DNA from: Bifidobacteriaceae bacterium
GTDB lineage: Bacteria; Actinomycetota; Actinomycetes; Actinomycetales; WQXJ01
DNA: 64,000 nt
Direction: 5' to 3'
NCBI GenBank assembly: GCA_031281585.1
Contig: JAITFE010000059.1
Span: forward strand, 1 to 64,000
The notes under the pieces were generated by a model. It ran no database searches and was not told where the DNA came from. It saw only the letters and a list, made by a program, of their open reading frames with translations. Each line of letters starts with the position of its first letter. Positions within the stretch are counted from its first letter, which is position 1. Below are positions 19,759 through 28,326 of this stretch, one piece after another. The translations under genes and the position numbers were made by a program.

Positions 19759-19764
19759 TAACCT
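19759..19764 (+). promoter_or_regulatory. Possible -10 element for pyk
   Basis: TAACCT lies 37 bases before the pyk ATG, in a 75-bp gap after gltD. A purine-rich ribosome site (GAGAGGGGGAAG) precedes the ATG, so this gene is not leaderless. No -35 element is evident. Confidence 0.3.
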
Positions 19765-19800
19765 GGTCCGTGAGGCTGGCGGCAAAGAGAGGGGGAAGCG

Positions 19801-21234
19801 ATGCGACGAGCCAAGATTGTCTGCACCATTGGGCCCGCGACCAGTTCCAAGGAGCGGATCGCGGAGTTGATCGCGGCGGGGATGAATGTCGCCCGGCTGA
19901 ACCTGTCGCACGGCACGCACGCCGACCACCAGGCCGTTTACCGCGCGGTCAGGGAAGCCTCAGAGGAGTTGGGGGCGGCGGTCGGAATCTTGGCCGACTT
20001 GCAGGGCCCCAAAATCAGGCTGGGCACATTCGCCGGCCACCGGCCCGTGGAACTCGCGCCCGGCGACCGGTTCACCATCACCACCGAGCCGGCGGAGGGG
20101 ACCAAGAGGCGGGCCTCCACCACCTACGCTGGCCTGCCGGGCGACGCGAGGGTGGGGGACCGCATCCTGATTGACGATGGCAAGGTGGCCGTCCGGGTCG
20201 ACAAGGTCACCGCAACCGACGTGGTCACAACCGTCGAGGTGGGGGGCGAGGTCTCCGACCACAAGGGCCTGAACCTGCCTGGCGTGGCCGTCTCCGTCCC
20301 CGCCTTGACCGACAAGGACGTCGACGACCTGCGGTTTGTGCTGGGCTTAGGGGTCGACATCGTCGCCTTGTCGTTTGTCCGTTCGGCCGCCGACTACCGG
20401 GCGGTGCGCGGCGTCATGGCCGAGGTGGGCCGCCTGGCCCCGGTGATCGCCAAGATCGAGAAGCCGCAGGCGGTCGAGAACCTGCATGAGATTGTGCGGA
20501 CCTTCGACGGGATCATGGTGGCGCGCGGCGACCTGGGCGTGGAACTGCCCCTGGAGGACGTGCCGCTGGTCCAAAAGGACGCCATCGACATGGCGCGGCG
20601 GTTCGCCAAACCGGTGATCGTGGCGACCCAGGTGCTGGACTCCATGATCACCAGCCCCAGACCGACCAGGGCGGAGGCCTCGGACTGCGCGAACGCCGTG
20701 CTGGACGGCGCGGACGCGGTGATGCTGTCCGGGGAGACCTCGACGGGGGAGTACCCGGTGGACGCGGTGCGGACCATGGCGCGGATCATTGAGGCGACGG
20801 AGGCGGGCGGGTTCGACCGCATCCGGCCCATGACCGCCACGCCCCACACCCATGCGGGGATCCTGACGAAGGCGGCCGCGCAGATCGCGGACACCATGGA
20901 CGCCTCTTACCTGGTGGCGTTCACGGAAAGCGGCGACTCGGCCCTGCGGATGGCCCGCCTGCGCTCCCCGATTCCGCTGGTGGCGCTCACCCCCCAGCCG
21001 GCGGTGCGGCACCAACTGGCCTTGGCCTGGGGAGTCAGCGCCTTCGAAGTGCCGAACTTTGAGCACACGGACCAGATGATCCATGGCACCGACACCGTCC
21101 TGCGGGCGCATTCGCTGGGGCGGGACGGGGACACGGTGGTGATCGTCTCCGGCGCGCCCATGGGCATGACGGGCACCACCAACCAAATCCTGGTCCACCG
21201 GATCGGGGAACTCGACGTGGCCCGGCGGGAGTGA
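19801..21234 (+). CDS. pyk: Pyruvate kinase
   Basis: This glycolytic enzyme transfers phosphate from phosphoenolpyruvate to ADP. The start RRAKIVCTIGPATSS, the substrate loop MNVARLNLSHG, the active-site segment VIAKIEKPQAVENL and the metal-binding DGIMVARGDLGVELP are all present, as is MLSGETSTGEYPV. The C-terminal regulatory domain is intact. At 477 residues it is a standard bacterial enzyme. It is likely a single transcription unit, because the next gene converges on it with 7 bases between the stops. Confidence 0.97.
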   Translation: MRRAKIVCTIGPATSSKERIAELIAAGMNVARLNLSHGTHADHQAVYRAVREASEELGAAVGILADLQGPKIRLGTFAGHRPVELAPGDRFTITTEPAEGTKRRASTTYAGLPGDARVGDRILIDDGKVAVRVDKVTATDVVTTVEVGGEVSDHKGLNLPGVAVSVPALTDKDVDDLRFVLGLGVDIVALSFVRSAADYRAVRGVMAEVGRLAPVIAKIEKPQAVENLHEIVRTFDGIMVARGDLGVELPLEDVPLVQKDAIDMARRFAKPVIVATQVLDSMITSPRPTRAEASDCANAVLDGADAVMLSGETSTGEYPVDAVRTMARIIEATEAGGFDRIRPMTATPHTHAGILTKAAAQIADTMDASYLVAFTESGDSALRMARLRSPIPLVALTPQPAVRHQLALAWGVSAFEVPNFEHTDQMIHGTDTVLRAHSLGRDGDTVVIVSGAPMGMTGTTNQILVHRIGELDVARRE

Positions 21235-21241
21235 CCGCAGC

Positions 21242-23293
21242 TCAGCCGTGGACCACCACTTTGGTGCCGATCGGGGCGAAGTCGTAGACCACCTTGGCGT
21301 CGCGGGTCTTCATGTTGACGCAGCCGTGCGAGACCCGGCGCTGCCAGTTATTCGGCTCGTTCCAGGGGGCCGAATGGAAAGCCACCCCGCCGGAGAAATA
21401 GGACACCCAGTCGGTCGGGGACTCGTACGGGTCGGAGGCCGGGCCGCGCATGACCTGGTGTTCGTACTTCAGGTAAACGTAGAACGTGCCGGACGGAGTG
21501 TCATGGCCCGGTTTGCCGGTCGAGATGACATAGCTGCCCACGGGCGTGGAACCGGCGTAGAGCGTGGCGATGAACGTCGACTTGTTGACGTCGATCCAGT
21601 GGGCGCCGTTCGGCTCATCGTAGTTGGTGGGCGGCTTGACCCGCTCGGTTTCGAACGGATCGGTTTCAAGGGGCACCGTCACGGCGGCGTCGCGTCCTTC
21701 TGCCAGCGCGGCCGCCACCTCTTGGATGACAGGCGCCGGGTCGGCCATCCTGAGGCCGTTCAGCCCCCACTGGACCACGCCGATTTCCCTGTCGCTGTCG
21801 GGGTAGGTCATCACCACGTGCTTGCGGGAGGGAATCGCCACCTGTTCGGCCAGCAACCCCGGCAACTCGGTGGCTACTTTGTCCGCGTCGTAGCCCACTT
21901 CGATCACGCCCTGGGCGGGGTCCGCCGTGAAGGTGGTCCAGGCCCCAATCGAGGCGGCTGGGAGCTGATAGGAGCGGGCTTTGACCCCGCTTTGGCCGTT
22001 GTCGAAGGTGATCACGCGGCCAAGTCCGGCGGTGGCCGCGTCGACGGCGGCCTGTGCGGCGGCATCGTCAATGGCGGGCGGGTCGGGCACCGTCTTGACC
22101 TCGACCTTGGCGGGGGCGGCTGTGTCGGCGAGGTGGGCCTGGATGGCCTCGACGGCCGGTTCGACCTCGGTCCGAAGGCCCGTGAAAGACGGGACCACAG
22201 CGAAGCTGGCCGTCTCGGGGTCATAGGCCACCGCCGCGTCGGTGGTCGCCTGGTCCTCGGCAATGAACCCGGCGTCCAAGAACTGGCGCAGGGCCTCCTG
22301 GTCCACCTGGGCCTTGACCGGGAGGGCCTTGTCGGTCCAGGGGTTGAGCTTGCGCCAAAGGGGCTGGCCCTTCGCGGCCGCCAAGACCTCGCCCGCGATC
22401 GCCTTCGGGTCCGCGTGGACCCCCAACTCCTCGGCGTTGCCGGTCAGCGTGTCGCCCGCCGCCGTGAAGGTGAAGCGCATGCCTCCGACCAGGTTCGCGG
22501 CGGTTCGCTCCAGTTCGGCGGCAGTCTGCCCGGCCACGGGCAACCCGGCCAAGGTCACGCCGGGCACCGCCTTGTCGGAGTAGTAGTGGTTGGCGTAGAC
22601 AACGCCCCCCGTCGCGGCGACTGCCAGCACAAACACCGCCGCCAGCGACCATTTCAGCGTCCGATGCCGTCGCCTCGGCTTGGCCCCGGCCCCCTCGGCT
22701 TCGGCGGCGGGGATCTGGGCCTCGCCGACTTGAGTCTCAGCCTGCTCGGCAGGAGTCTGGGCCTCTTCGGCGGAAGTCTCGACCTCTTCGGCCGAGGTCT
22801 CGGCCTCTTCAACGGGGCTCTCAAATGCGCCGAGGGGAGCGCCAAGAGCGGCTCCCGACGCGCCGTCCGGCGGCGTTGAGTCCGCCGCCGCGTCGGTGGC
22901 CGCCGGCTCGGCAGCGGTTGGCGGTTCGGCGTCGGTCGGCGCCGCGCTGCCCAACGGCTCGGCCTCGCCCGCGCCATCAGGCTCAGTCTTTGATTCGATC
23001 TGCTGCCCCGCCTCAGGCCGGCTCGTGATCTCGGTGTCAGACCCAGCCTCTGCTTGGGCTTCCGGCTTGGTCCTCCACTTGCGCGGTCGCGCCTTCCGAG
23101 CCTTGGACTTCGTCTCAGTCGGCGCCTTGGTCTTTACATTGTCCTCGGATTGGGCTGTTCCCGCGGCCTCTTCGGGCCCGGCCTCTGCTTCGCCCTCTGC
23201 TGGGATGTCCGGCGCGGCCTCCGGCTCATCCGGGGGCGCGGGGGCGTCATCGGGCAACTGGTCGTCGCCTAAGTCAACCGGCACGGGGGTCAC
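21242..23293 (-). CDS. L,D-transpeptidase with long acidic cytoplasmic N-terminus
   Basis: A membrane-anchored cell-wall enzyme predicted to form 3-3 cross-links in peptidoglycan. Residues 1-210 are acidic and rich in Ala, Pro and Glu, with short repeats such as EEAETSAEEVETSAEE. A single membrane helix spans about 213-234. Two PG-binding/VanW-type domains follow (SDKAVPGVTLAGLPVAGQT near 239, and a second copy-like region to about 545). The YkuD catalytic domain occupies 563-682, with H640 and SHGCVNM (H656, C658). The catalytic cysteine motif is complete. GTG start preceded by TTAGGAGT. The long cytoplasmic extension is unusual and may be a localisation or regulatory tail. Confidence 0.92.
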   Translation of the reverse strand: MTPVPVDLGDDQLPDDAPAPPDEPEAAPDIPAEGEAEAGPEEAAGTAQSEDNVKTKAPTETKSKARKARPRKWRTKPEAQAEAGSDTEITSRPEAGQQIESKTEPDGAGEAEPLGSAAPTDAEPPTAAEPAATDAAADSTPPDGASGAALGAPLGAFESPVEEAETSAEEVETSAEEAQTPAEQAETQVGEAQIPAAEAEGAGAKPRRRHRTLKWSLAAVFVLAVAATGGVVYANHYYSDKAVPGVTLAGLPVAGQTAAELERTAANLVGGMRFTFTAAGDTLTGNAEELGVHADPKAIAGEVLAAAKGQPLWRKLNPWTDKALPVKAQVDQEALRQFLDAGFIAEDQATTDAAVAYDPETASFAVVPSFTGLRTEVEPAVEAIQAHLADTAAPAKVEVKTVPDPPAIDDAAAQAAVDAATAGLGRVITFDNGQSGVKARSYQLPAASIGAWTTFTADPAQGVIEVGYDADKVATELPGLLAEQVAIPSRKHVVMTYPDSDREIGVVQWGLNGLRMADPAPVIQEVAAALAEGRDAAVTVPLETDPFETERVKPPTNYDEPNGAHWIDVNKSTFIATLYAGSTPVGSYVISTGKPGHDTPSGTFYVYLKYEHQVMRGPASDPYESPTDWVSYFSGGVAFHSAPWNEPNNWQRRVSHGCVNMKTRDAKVVYDFAPIGTKVVVHG

Positions 23294-23391
23294 TCCTAAT
23301 CCGCTCAGGAACTGCTCCGAGCGACTCTACCGAAAGAGCCGGGGCACGGGCTCCGTCCCAGGGGTGATTCGCCGTGATGTCCGCCCATCGG

Positions 23392-26286
23392 CTACGCCAG
23401 TTCCGCGAGAGCCGCCTTGAGGGCCTCGATCAGGCCTTCCGCGTCGGCGGCGGCTTCGGCCGCCTCGGGCTTCGCGAGGGTCGCCAAAGCGCTGGTCAGG
23501 ATCACCTTCGCGTCCGCCGGGCGGTCCAGACCCTGGGCCAGAGCGCGGGCGGCCAACAGTTCGGCGCCACCGCCGGAAGCCCAGTCGCCCGCGGCGCGGT
23601 AGTCGTCAGCCGCGGTCAGGAACTGCGTCACCGCCTCCTCGTCCCGGTCCAGCGAGTGAAGCACCCTGGCCTTGGTGTCCAGCAGGTCTGCGGCCCGCCA
23701 GGTCGACTCGTCGGCCAACGCGATGCCGCGGGCAAAGTCCACCTCCTCAAGGGCGGACGCGTCCCCGGCCGAGCCTTTGGCCAGGGCGCGCGCCTCGATC
23801 ACCGTGATCACCAACGGGTGCAGGTCCTCATCCTCCTCCCAATTGGCCTCGCGCAGCAGCCTCATGGCCGTCTCGAAGTGCTCCAACGCGTCGTCGAACT
23901 GGTCGAAAGCCCTGTACAGGTTGCCCTGGCGCCACTTCTGCCGGGCCGCCTCGGCGGGCTGTTCCGCCTCCTCGTAAAGATCGGCCGCCTCCTCCCAGTA
24001 ACCCAGGGCGGCGCCGTATTCGCCTTCCGCGTCTGACGCGCGGCCCAGCCATTCGAGGGTGTCCGCCAGCACCGGCCCCGGCACCTCGCGCTCCCGTTCG
24101 GCCTGGAGCACGTCGCCGAACAATTCGACCGCTTCCCAAGCCTGGCCTTGGCTCATCATGTTTTGGGCGAGCAAGAACTTGGGGCCGGGCGCCGGGTCGC
24201 CTTCGGCCTCCAGCAACCGGACGGCGTACCGGAAGCGCTGGGCCGCAGCGTCCAACTGTCCCGCGTCTGACAGCAGGCGCCCGGCCAACTCGGCCGAAGC
24301 CGCCCCTGGTCCGTTGAACCCGAGGGCTGCGTTGATCCGGGTGGCCTCGTCTGCGTTCGCGGCGCCCTCCTCGAAACGCCCCGCCGAGCCGCAGCAGTTG
24401 GCCCGCCAACGGAGCAGCCCGGCCCGCCGGCCTCTGGGCAGCTCAAGCGCGAGTGACCGATCGATGTAGGAGATTGCCCCGTCCATGTCGACTCCCGGCC
24501 TGTCGGCGAGCAGGGACCAGACGGCGACTTGTGTCAGCGATCCGGGCCTGGCCTTTGCCTGCGCATCCGTCAACAACTCCGCTATCTTGTCGGCCTGGGA
24601 CTCCGGGTCGTCGCCGACCGCCAGCTTCCGGGCCAGTATTACGCTCAGGCGGGCCAGGCGCTCGTCGCTGACCCCAAGTTGACGCGCTCGGTCAAGCGCC
24701 GCGGCTAGGACTTCCGCCTGTCCGTCGCTGTACGCGGCGAGGCCCATCTGCTCCTCCACCTCCGCCTCGGCGTCCAATCCCGCCCGTCTCAGCTCCGCCA
24801 CGAATTCGGCCAACGCCGCCTGCGCCTGATCGGTCAGCTCTTGGTCAACCAGCCCGGCGTGCATCAACGACCGGGCGTTGAGCCTCAGGTCGGCGAGGCT
24901 CCCCGACCCGGCCCAAGCGGGAACGGAACTGGGGTCCGGGATGGCGGGCACGGCATCGGGCGATTCTTCGTCCAAAGCCTTGGCCGTCAACTCGAGCATC
25001 CGCCGGGCGTATTCCACCGCCTGCGCCGGACGCCCCGAGTGGAGGCAGGAGTCGACGGCCTCCAAGAGCGACACCGCGTCCTCGGGTTCGGGGGCGGGCG
25101 GCGGCGGCGTGATGAAGCCGACCTCCTGGATCGGGAGGTCGTAGGGCTCGTCCAAGAGCGCCCTGGTGGTGGCCAGGTGCTCGCTCACAAAGGTGTTGCC
25201 GTTGCGGGCGTCGAAGGCGGCCGCGAGCTTGTCGGCGGCCGCGCGCACCTTGGCCGCCAGGTCTGTCGCGGTCCAGCCGAGCTCCGAAGTGGGCTCGCCC
25301 TCGAGTTTGAGGGCCTCCGCTATCTCCGGACGGGCGGCGCCCCGGATCACCTGGCCCGCCTCGCCGATCCGCTCAAGCGACTCGAGGGTCAGGCCCACCG
25401 CCGTCAACCAGGTAAGCCGCGCCGAATCGTCCAAGGGGTTGTGGGTCAGCCAGGGAAGATGGCGCTCCAAGATGTCAAGGGCGCGGACTTGGTTGCCGGT
25501 GATGGCGCAGAAGGTCAGATTGTCCGCCACGATCGCCAGGTTGTCCGGATTGGAGCGGGCCAGCCGGTAGCTGCGGGTGTGGCTGGCTTTCGCGTCGTCG
25601 AAGCGGCCTGCCCTGAGTTTGCACACCAGCGAGCGGGCCAGCGCGTATTCGGGTTCCTCCGCGCAGCTATAGCCGTTTTCGACTATCTCGTCGATCAGGC
25701 TCAGCGCGAGTTCGTCTTCGCCAATCCTGACCGCAAAAGCCAACAGCCCCGAACGCGAGCAGGCCTCGCAGTCCGAGTGCGAGTCGCGCGGGGTCGCCTC
25801 CAGAACCGCCCGCAGCCGTTTAGCCTCATCGATTTGCCCCGTCACCCAAGCGTGGCTGAAGCGCTCCGCGACCACGGCGCTCATGCCAAGGCCCGCCCGG
25901 CGGTAACGTTCCTCCATGTCGTCCAGCAGCGCCTCGGTCTGCTCAAGCGGGAACGCGGGGGAGCGGTCAAGGGCGTGCGGCATCCATTTGTATTGCCACA
26001 TCAGGGTGTTGTCGTCCCAGGGCATGTCCGCCGGGAAGCGATCCGGGTCCGAATCGTACTTCGCCAGGCACCAGGCGAAGCTGGAAAGCATGGCGTCCGT
26101 GTCGCCGTTGTAGGAGGCCGCTGATGTCAGGCGGATTCGCGCTTGGTATTCCAGCTCCTCCGCCCCGGCCTCAACCGCCATCGCGACCGCCCGCTGCGTC
26201 ATGGCGTACTCCTCGGGCCCGGCCGGGGTCTCGTCAATCTGGTCCAGCAGTTCTTTGATCTCGGCTGTGCTCGGATTTGCGGTCAC
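23392..26286 (-). CDS. Large TPR protein in an operon with the HSP90-family ATPase
   Basis: A 964-residue, mostly helical acidic protein without signal peptide or membrane segment. TPR-like helical pairs run through most of the chain and are clearest at the C-terminal third (for example ALGYWEEAADLYEEAEQPAEAARQ and DDALEHFETAMRLLREAN). A CEAC pair of cysteines occurs near residue 185. No catalytic domain was recognised. It follows the HSP90-family gene by 49 bases and has its own ribosome site (AAAGGA), so the two are probably cotranscribed. In eukaryotes TPR proteins are HSP90 co-chaperones; a comparable partnership here is a hypothesis. Confidence 0.8.
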   Translation of the reverse strand: MTANPSTAEIKELLDQIDETPAGPEEYAMTQRAVAMAVEAGAEELEYQARIRLTSAASYNGDTDAMLSSFAWCLAKYDSDPDRFPADMPWDDNTLMWQYKWMPHALDRSPAFPLEQTEALLDDMEERYRRAGLGMSAVVAERFSHAWVTGQIDEAKRLRAVLEATPRDSHSDCEACSRSGLLAFAVRIGEDELALSLIDEIVENGYSCAEEPEYALARSLVCKLRAGRFDDAKASHTRSYRLARSNPDNLAIVADNLTFCAITGNQVRALDILERHLPWLTHNPLDDSARLTWLTAVGLTLESLERIGEAGQVIRGAARPEIAEALKLEGEPTSELGWTATDLAAKVRAAADKLAAAFDARNGNTFVSEHLATTRALLDEPYDLPIQEVGFITPPPPAPEPEDAVSLLEAVDSCLHSGRPAQAVEYARRMLELTAKALDEESPDAVPAIPDPSSVPAWAGSGSLADLRLNARSLMHAGLVDQELTDQAQAALAEFVAELRRAGLDAEAEVEEQMGLAAYSDGQAEVLAAALDRARQLGVSDERLARLSVILARKLAVGDDPESQADKIAELLTDAQAKARPGSLTQVAVWSLLADRPGVDMDGAISYIDRSLALELPRGRRAGLLRWRANCCGSAGRFEEGAANADEATRINAALGFNGPGAASAELAGRLLSDAGQLDAAAQRFRYAVRLLEAEGDPAPGPKFLLAQNMMSQGQAWEAVELFGDVLQAEREREVPGPVLADTLEWLGRASDAEGEYGAALGYWEEAADLYEEAEQPAEAARQKWRQGNLYRAFDQFDDALEHFETAMRLLREANWEEDEDLHPLVITVIEARALAKGSAGDASALEEVDFARGIALADESTWRAADLLDTKARVLHSLDRDEEAVTQFLTAADDYRAAGDWASGGGAELLAARALAQGLDRPADAKVILTSALATLAKPEAAEAAADAEGLIEALKAALAELA

Positions 26287-26335
26287 GGGGGCGTCCTTTC
26301 GATTCGGGCTTTGAGTTGCTTTTCCGGCGGGGTTT

Positions 26336-28213
26336 CTAGGCTGTTGGCGCTGATGGCGGTGTTGGTGCCGGCGGCACGTCCGCCACCCCGGCGCTGAGCG
26401 CGATCAGGTCGCTCAACGCCGAGTCGAGGAGTTTGCGGTCCTTGGCGCTGAGGGGGCGGTGGCTGGCGAGCTGCGCCTGGGCGTAGAGGAGCTGAACGCA
26501 GCGCTCGAAGACGGGCTGGTCGTCCAGCGCCGCCAGGGTCCTGATGAGGGCGTTGCGCCAATTGAGGCAAAGCCGGGATGCGGGGCGGCCGGGGCCGCGC
26601 GGCGATCGGGCGGCGATCGCCGAATCCGCGCGGCTGATCACCCCGCGCCAAAGCGGCCCGGCCGCGTCTCCCGAGCGGGCCCGGTCAAGGCGCCGGAACA
26701 GTTCCGGGTCGGCCACGAAGAGGGCTGGGACGGAGCCGTCGCCGATCACCCGGGCGACGACCTCGCAATCCCGGCCGGCGAGGGCGGCGGTGGCGCGCTG
26801 CTCGAACGCGACGGCGGCGGCGCGATCCGCCAGCGGGGGCGGTTCCAGCGTGTCCAGCTCCGCGAGCACGTCGATCCGCTCGACTTCGGTTCCGTACAAC
26901 TCCGGGAGCAGCCGGGTCAGTTCGGCGTCCCACAGGTAGCCGCCGTTGACTATCACGCCCCGGTCGCCGGAGATGCCGACCACCTGGCGGAACTCGTCCA
27001 CCGTTTCGGTGTAGCGCACGCGCGGATGGTCTTTGACGAGTTGGTTGACGGGCCGCCGGCCGATCGAGGTCTCCAAGTGCAGGTGGCCGGTCATGATCTT
27101 GGCGAGTTCAGGGTCGTGGGGAACCAACTGCTTGATCGCTCGCTCATGCACGGCGAGGAAACGGCCGAGTTGGTACTGGTCGGCGGTCGCGGCGCGGACC
27201 AGCCAATGGCGGATAGCCTCCCCGAACGCCTGGCGTGTGACCTCAAGGGAGAAGTCCTCGACGATCGCCTCCCGGCTCGCCGTGGGGGTCAGCCCGGTCG
27301 AGTTGACGCACGCCCGGACGAAGAAGGCCCATTCGGGCAAGATCCCGTCCACATGGGTGGACACCAGCATGCGGCCCAGGTAGAGCTGCGTGGCCTGGCG
27401 GGCCCCGGGGGAGGGCGCGAATGGAAGCACAAACGCGAGTCCGCGCGAGCCGGTCTCGGGGCAGGTCAACGGGAACGAGTCAAGCGGATCGGCTCCCAGC
27501 AATTCGCGGCCGAACTGGTTCACCTCCGCCGCGGAGGCGTTCTGGTCGGCGAAGACCGCCGGCTGGTTGATGACCTCGCCGCCGCCGGCGGGGCCCACGC
27601 GGACGGGCACGGGCAGGTAGCGGCCGAACTGGCTCGCCAGTTCGGCCACGGCGGCGGGGCTGAGCAACTCGGTGCCGTCGAAGCGGGGATGCAGGTGGAC
27701 CGAGGTGCCGACGGGCACCTCGCCGGGCAGGTCGCGGATGGTGAAAGTGCCGTTGGCGCTGCCCAGCCATTCGACGGCGGGTCCGCCTTTGGCGGATTGG
27801 GTGACGACCCGGATCTGGTCCGCCACCATGAAACAAGACAGCAGGCCAATTCCGAATTGGCCCAGGAAGTCCTGGCGCGGGAAATCGAGGATGTCCCGCT
27901 TCGATGTCGCCCCCACCGTCGAGAGCAACTCGGCGGCCTCGGCGCGGGTGAGGCCAACGCCCTGGTCGGTCAGGCGGAATTCGCCGGTCTCGGCTGAGAG
28001 CGGCGTGATCCGGATTGACCATTCGCCCGCCGCGTCGTTCTGCGGGTCGAATTCGCGGCGGGCGGTGATGGCGTCAACCCCGTTTTGGAGCAGTTCGCGC
28101 AGATAAACACGGGGACCGGAGTAGATGTGCCGGCTGAGAAGGTCGACCACTCCGCGAAGGTCGACTTGAAAGGGGGCGGCCTGGGGCTGCGTGTGCTGAG
28201 GCTGGGATGACAC
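26336..28213 (-). CDS. HSP90-family (HtpG-like) ATPase
   Basis: A 625-residue member of the actinobacterial HSP90 family. The GHKL ATP-binding pocket is complete: YLRELLQNGVDAI (E40, N44), LTDQGVGLT (D83, G85, G87) and FLGQFGIGLLSCFMVAD (G118-G123). The middle domain shows ILPEWAFFVRACVNSTGLTPTASREAI, matching the HtpG pattern with its conserved Arg. The C-terminal part is divergent and ends in a Pro/Ala-rich tail with no MEEVD-like motif. It is a cytosolic chaperone or chaperone-like ATPase whose clients are unknown. The GTG start has TAGGCT at -12 to -7 and no ribosome site, so it looks leaderless. The TPR gene follows in the same operon, and uvrB is divergent. Confidence 0.88.
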   Translation of the reverse strand: MSSQPQHTQPQAAPFQVDLRGVVDLLSRHIYSGPRVYLRELLQNGVDAITARREFDPQNDAAGEWSIRITPLSAETGEFRLTDQGVGLTRAEAAELLSTVGATSKRDILDFPRQDFLGQFGIGLLSCFMVADQIRVVTQSAKGGPAVEWLGSANGTFTIRDLPGEVPVGTSVHLHPRFDGTELLSPAAVAELASQFGRYLPVPVRVGPAGGGEVINQPAVFADQNASAAEVNQFGRELLGADPLDSFPLTCPETGSRGLAFVLPFAPSPGARQATQLYLGRMLVSTHVDGILPEWAFFVRACVNSTGLTPTASREAIVEDFSLEVTRQAFGEAIRHWLVRAATADQYQLGRFLAVHERAIKQLVPHDPELAKIMTGHLHLETSIGRRPVNQLVKDHPRVRYTETVDEFRQVVGISGDRGVIVNGGYLWDAELTRLLPELYGTEVERIDVLAELDTLEPPPLADRAAAVAFEQRATAALAGRDCEVVARVIGDGSVPALFVADPELFRRLDRARSGDAAGPLWRGVISRADSAIAARSPRGPGRPASRLCLNWRNALIRTLAALDDQPVFERCVQLLYAQAQLASHRPLSAKDRKLLDSALSDLIALSAGVADVPPAPTPPSAPTA

Positions 28214-28219
28214 GGGAAG

Positions 28220-28225
28220 AGCCTA
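28220..28225 (-). promoter_or_regulatory. Putative -10 element of leaderless HSP90-family gene
   Basis: On the minus strand TAGGCT occupies -12 to -7 before the GTG at 28213, followed by a pyrimidine-rich CTTCCC with no ribosome site. Confidence 0.45.
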
Positions 28226-28313
28226 CCGGCAGGCCGGGGGTTACCGCCCCGAAGCCGCCGATGCCGTCGTGGCCGTCCCAGCGCACCCTCTGAACGCTGT
28301 CGGTGGGCCGGGG

Positions 28314-28319
28314 TAGGTT
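28314..28319 (+). promoter_or_regulatory. Putative -10 element of leaderless uvrB
   Basis: TAGGTT is at -13 to -8 relative to ATG 28327. It argues for a start at 28327 and against the upstream in-frame GTG at 28303, which would lie before the transcription start. No SOS (LexA) box was recognised between the divergent HSP90 gene and uvrB. Confidence 0.5.
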
Positions 28320-28326
28320 GGTTCTC

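Noticed and set aside
24841-27997. Long plus-strand frames (427 and 512 codons) over the TPR and HSP90 genes
   Set aside because: They are antisense frames; the minus strand has recognisable GHKL and TPR sequence.
28214-28326. LexA/SOS box in the uvrB promoter region
   Set aside because: No sequence near the actinobacterial GAAC-N4-GTTC form was found; GAACGCTGTC lacks the second half-site.
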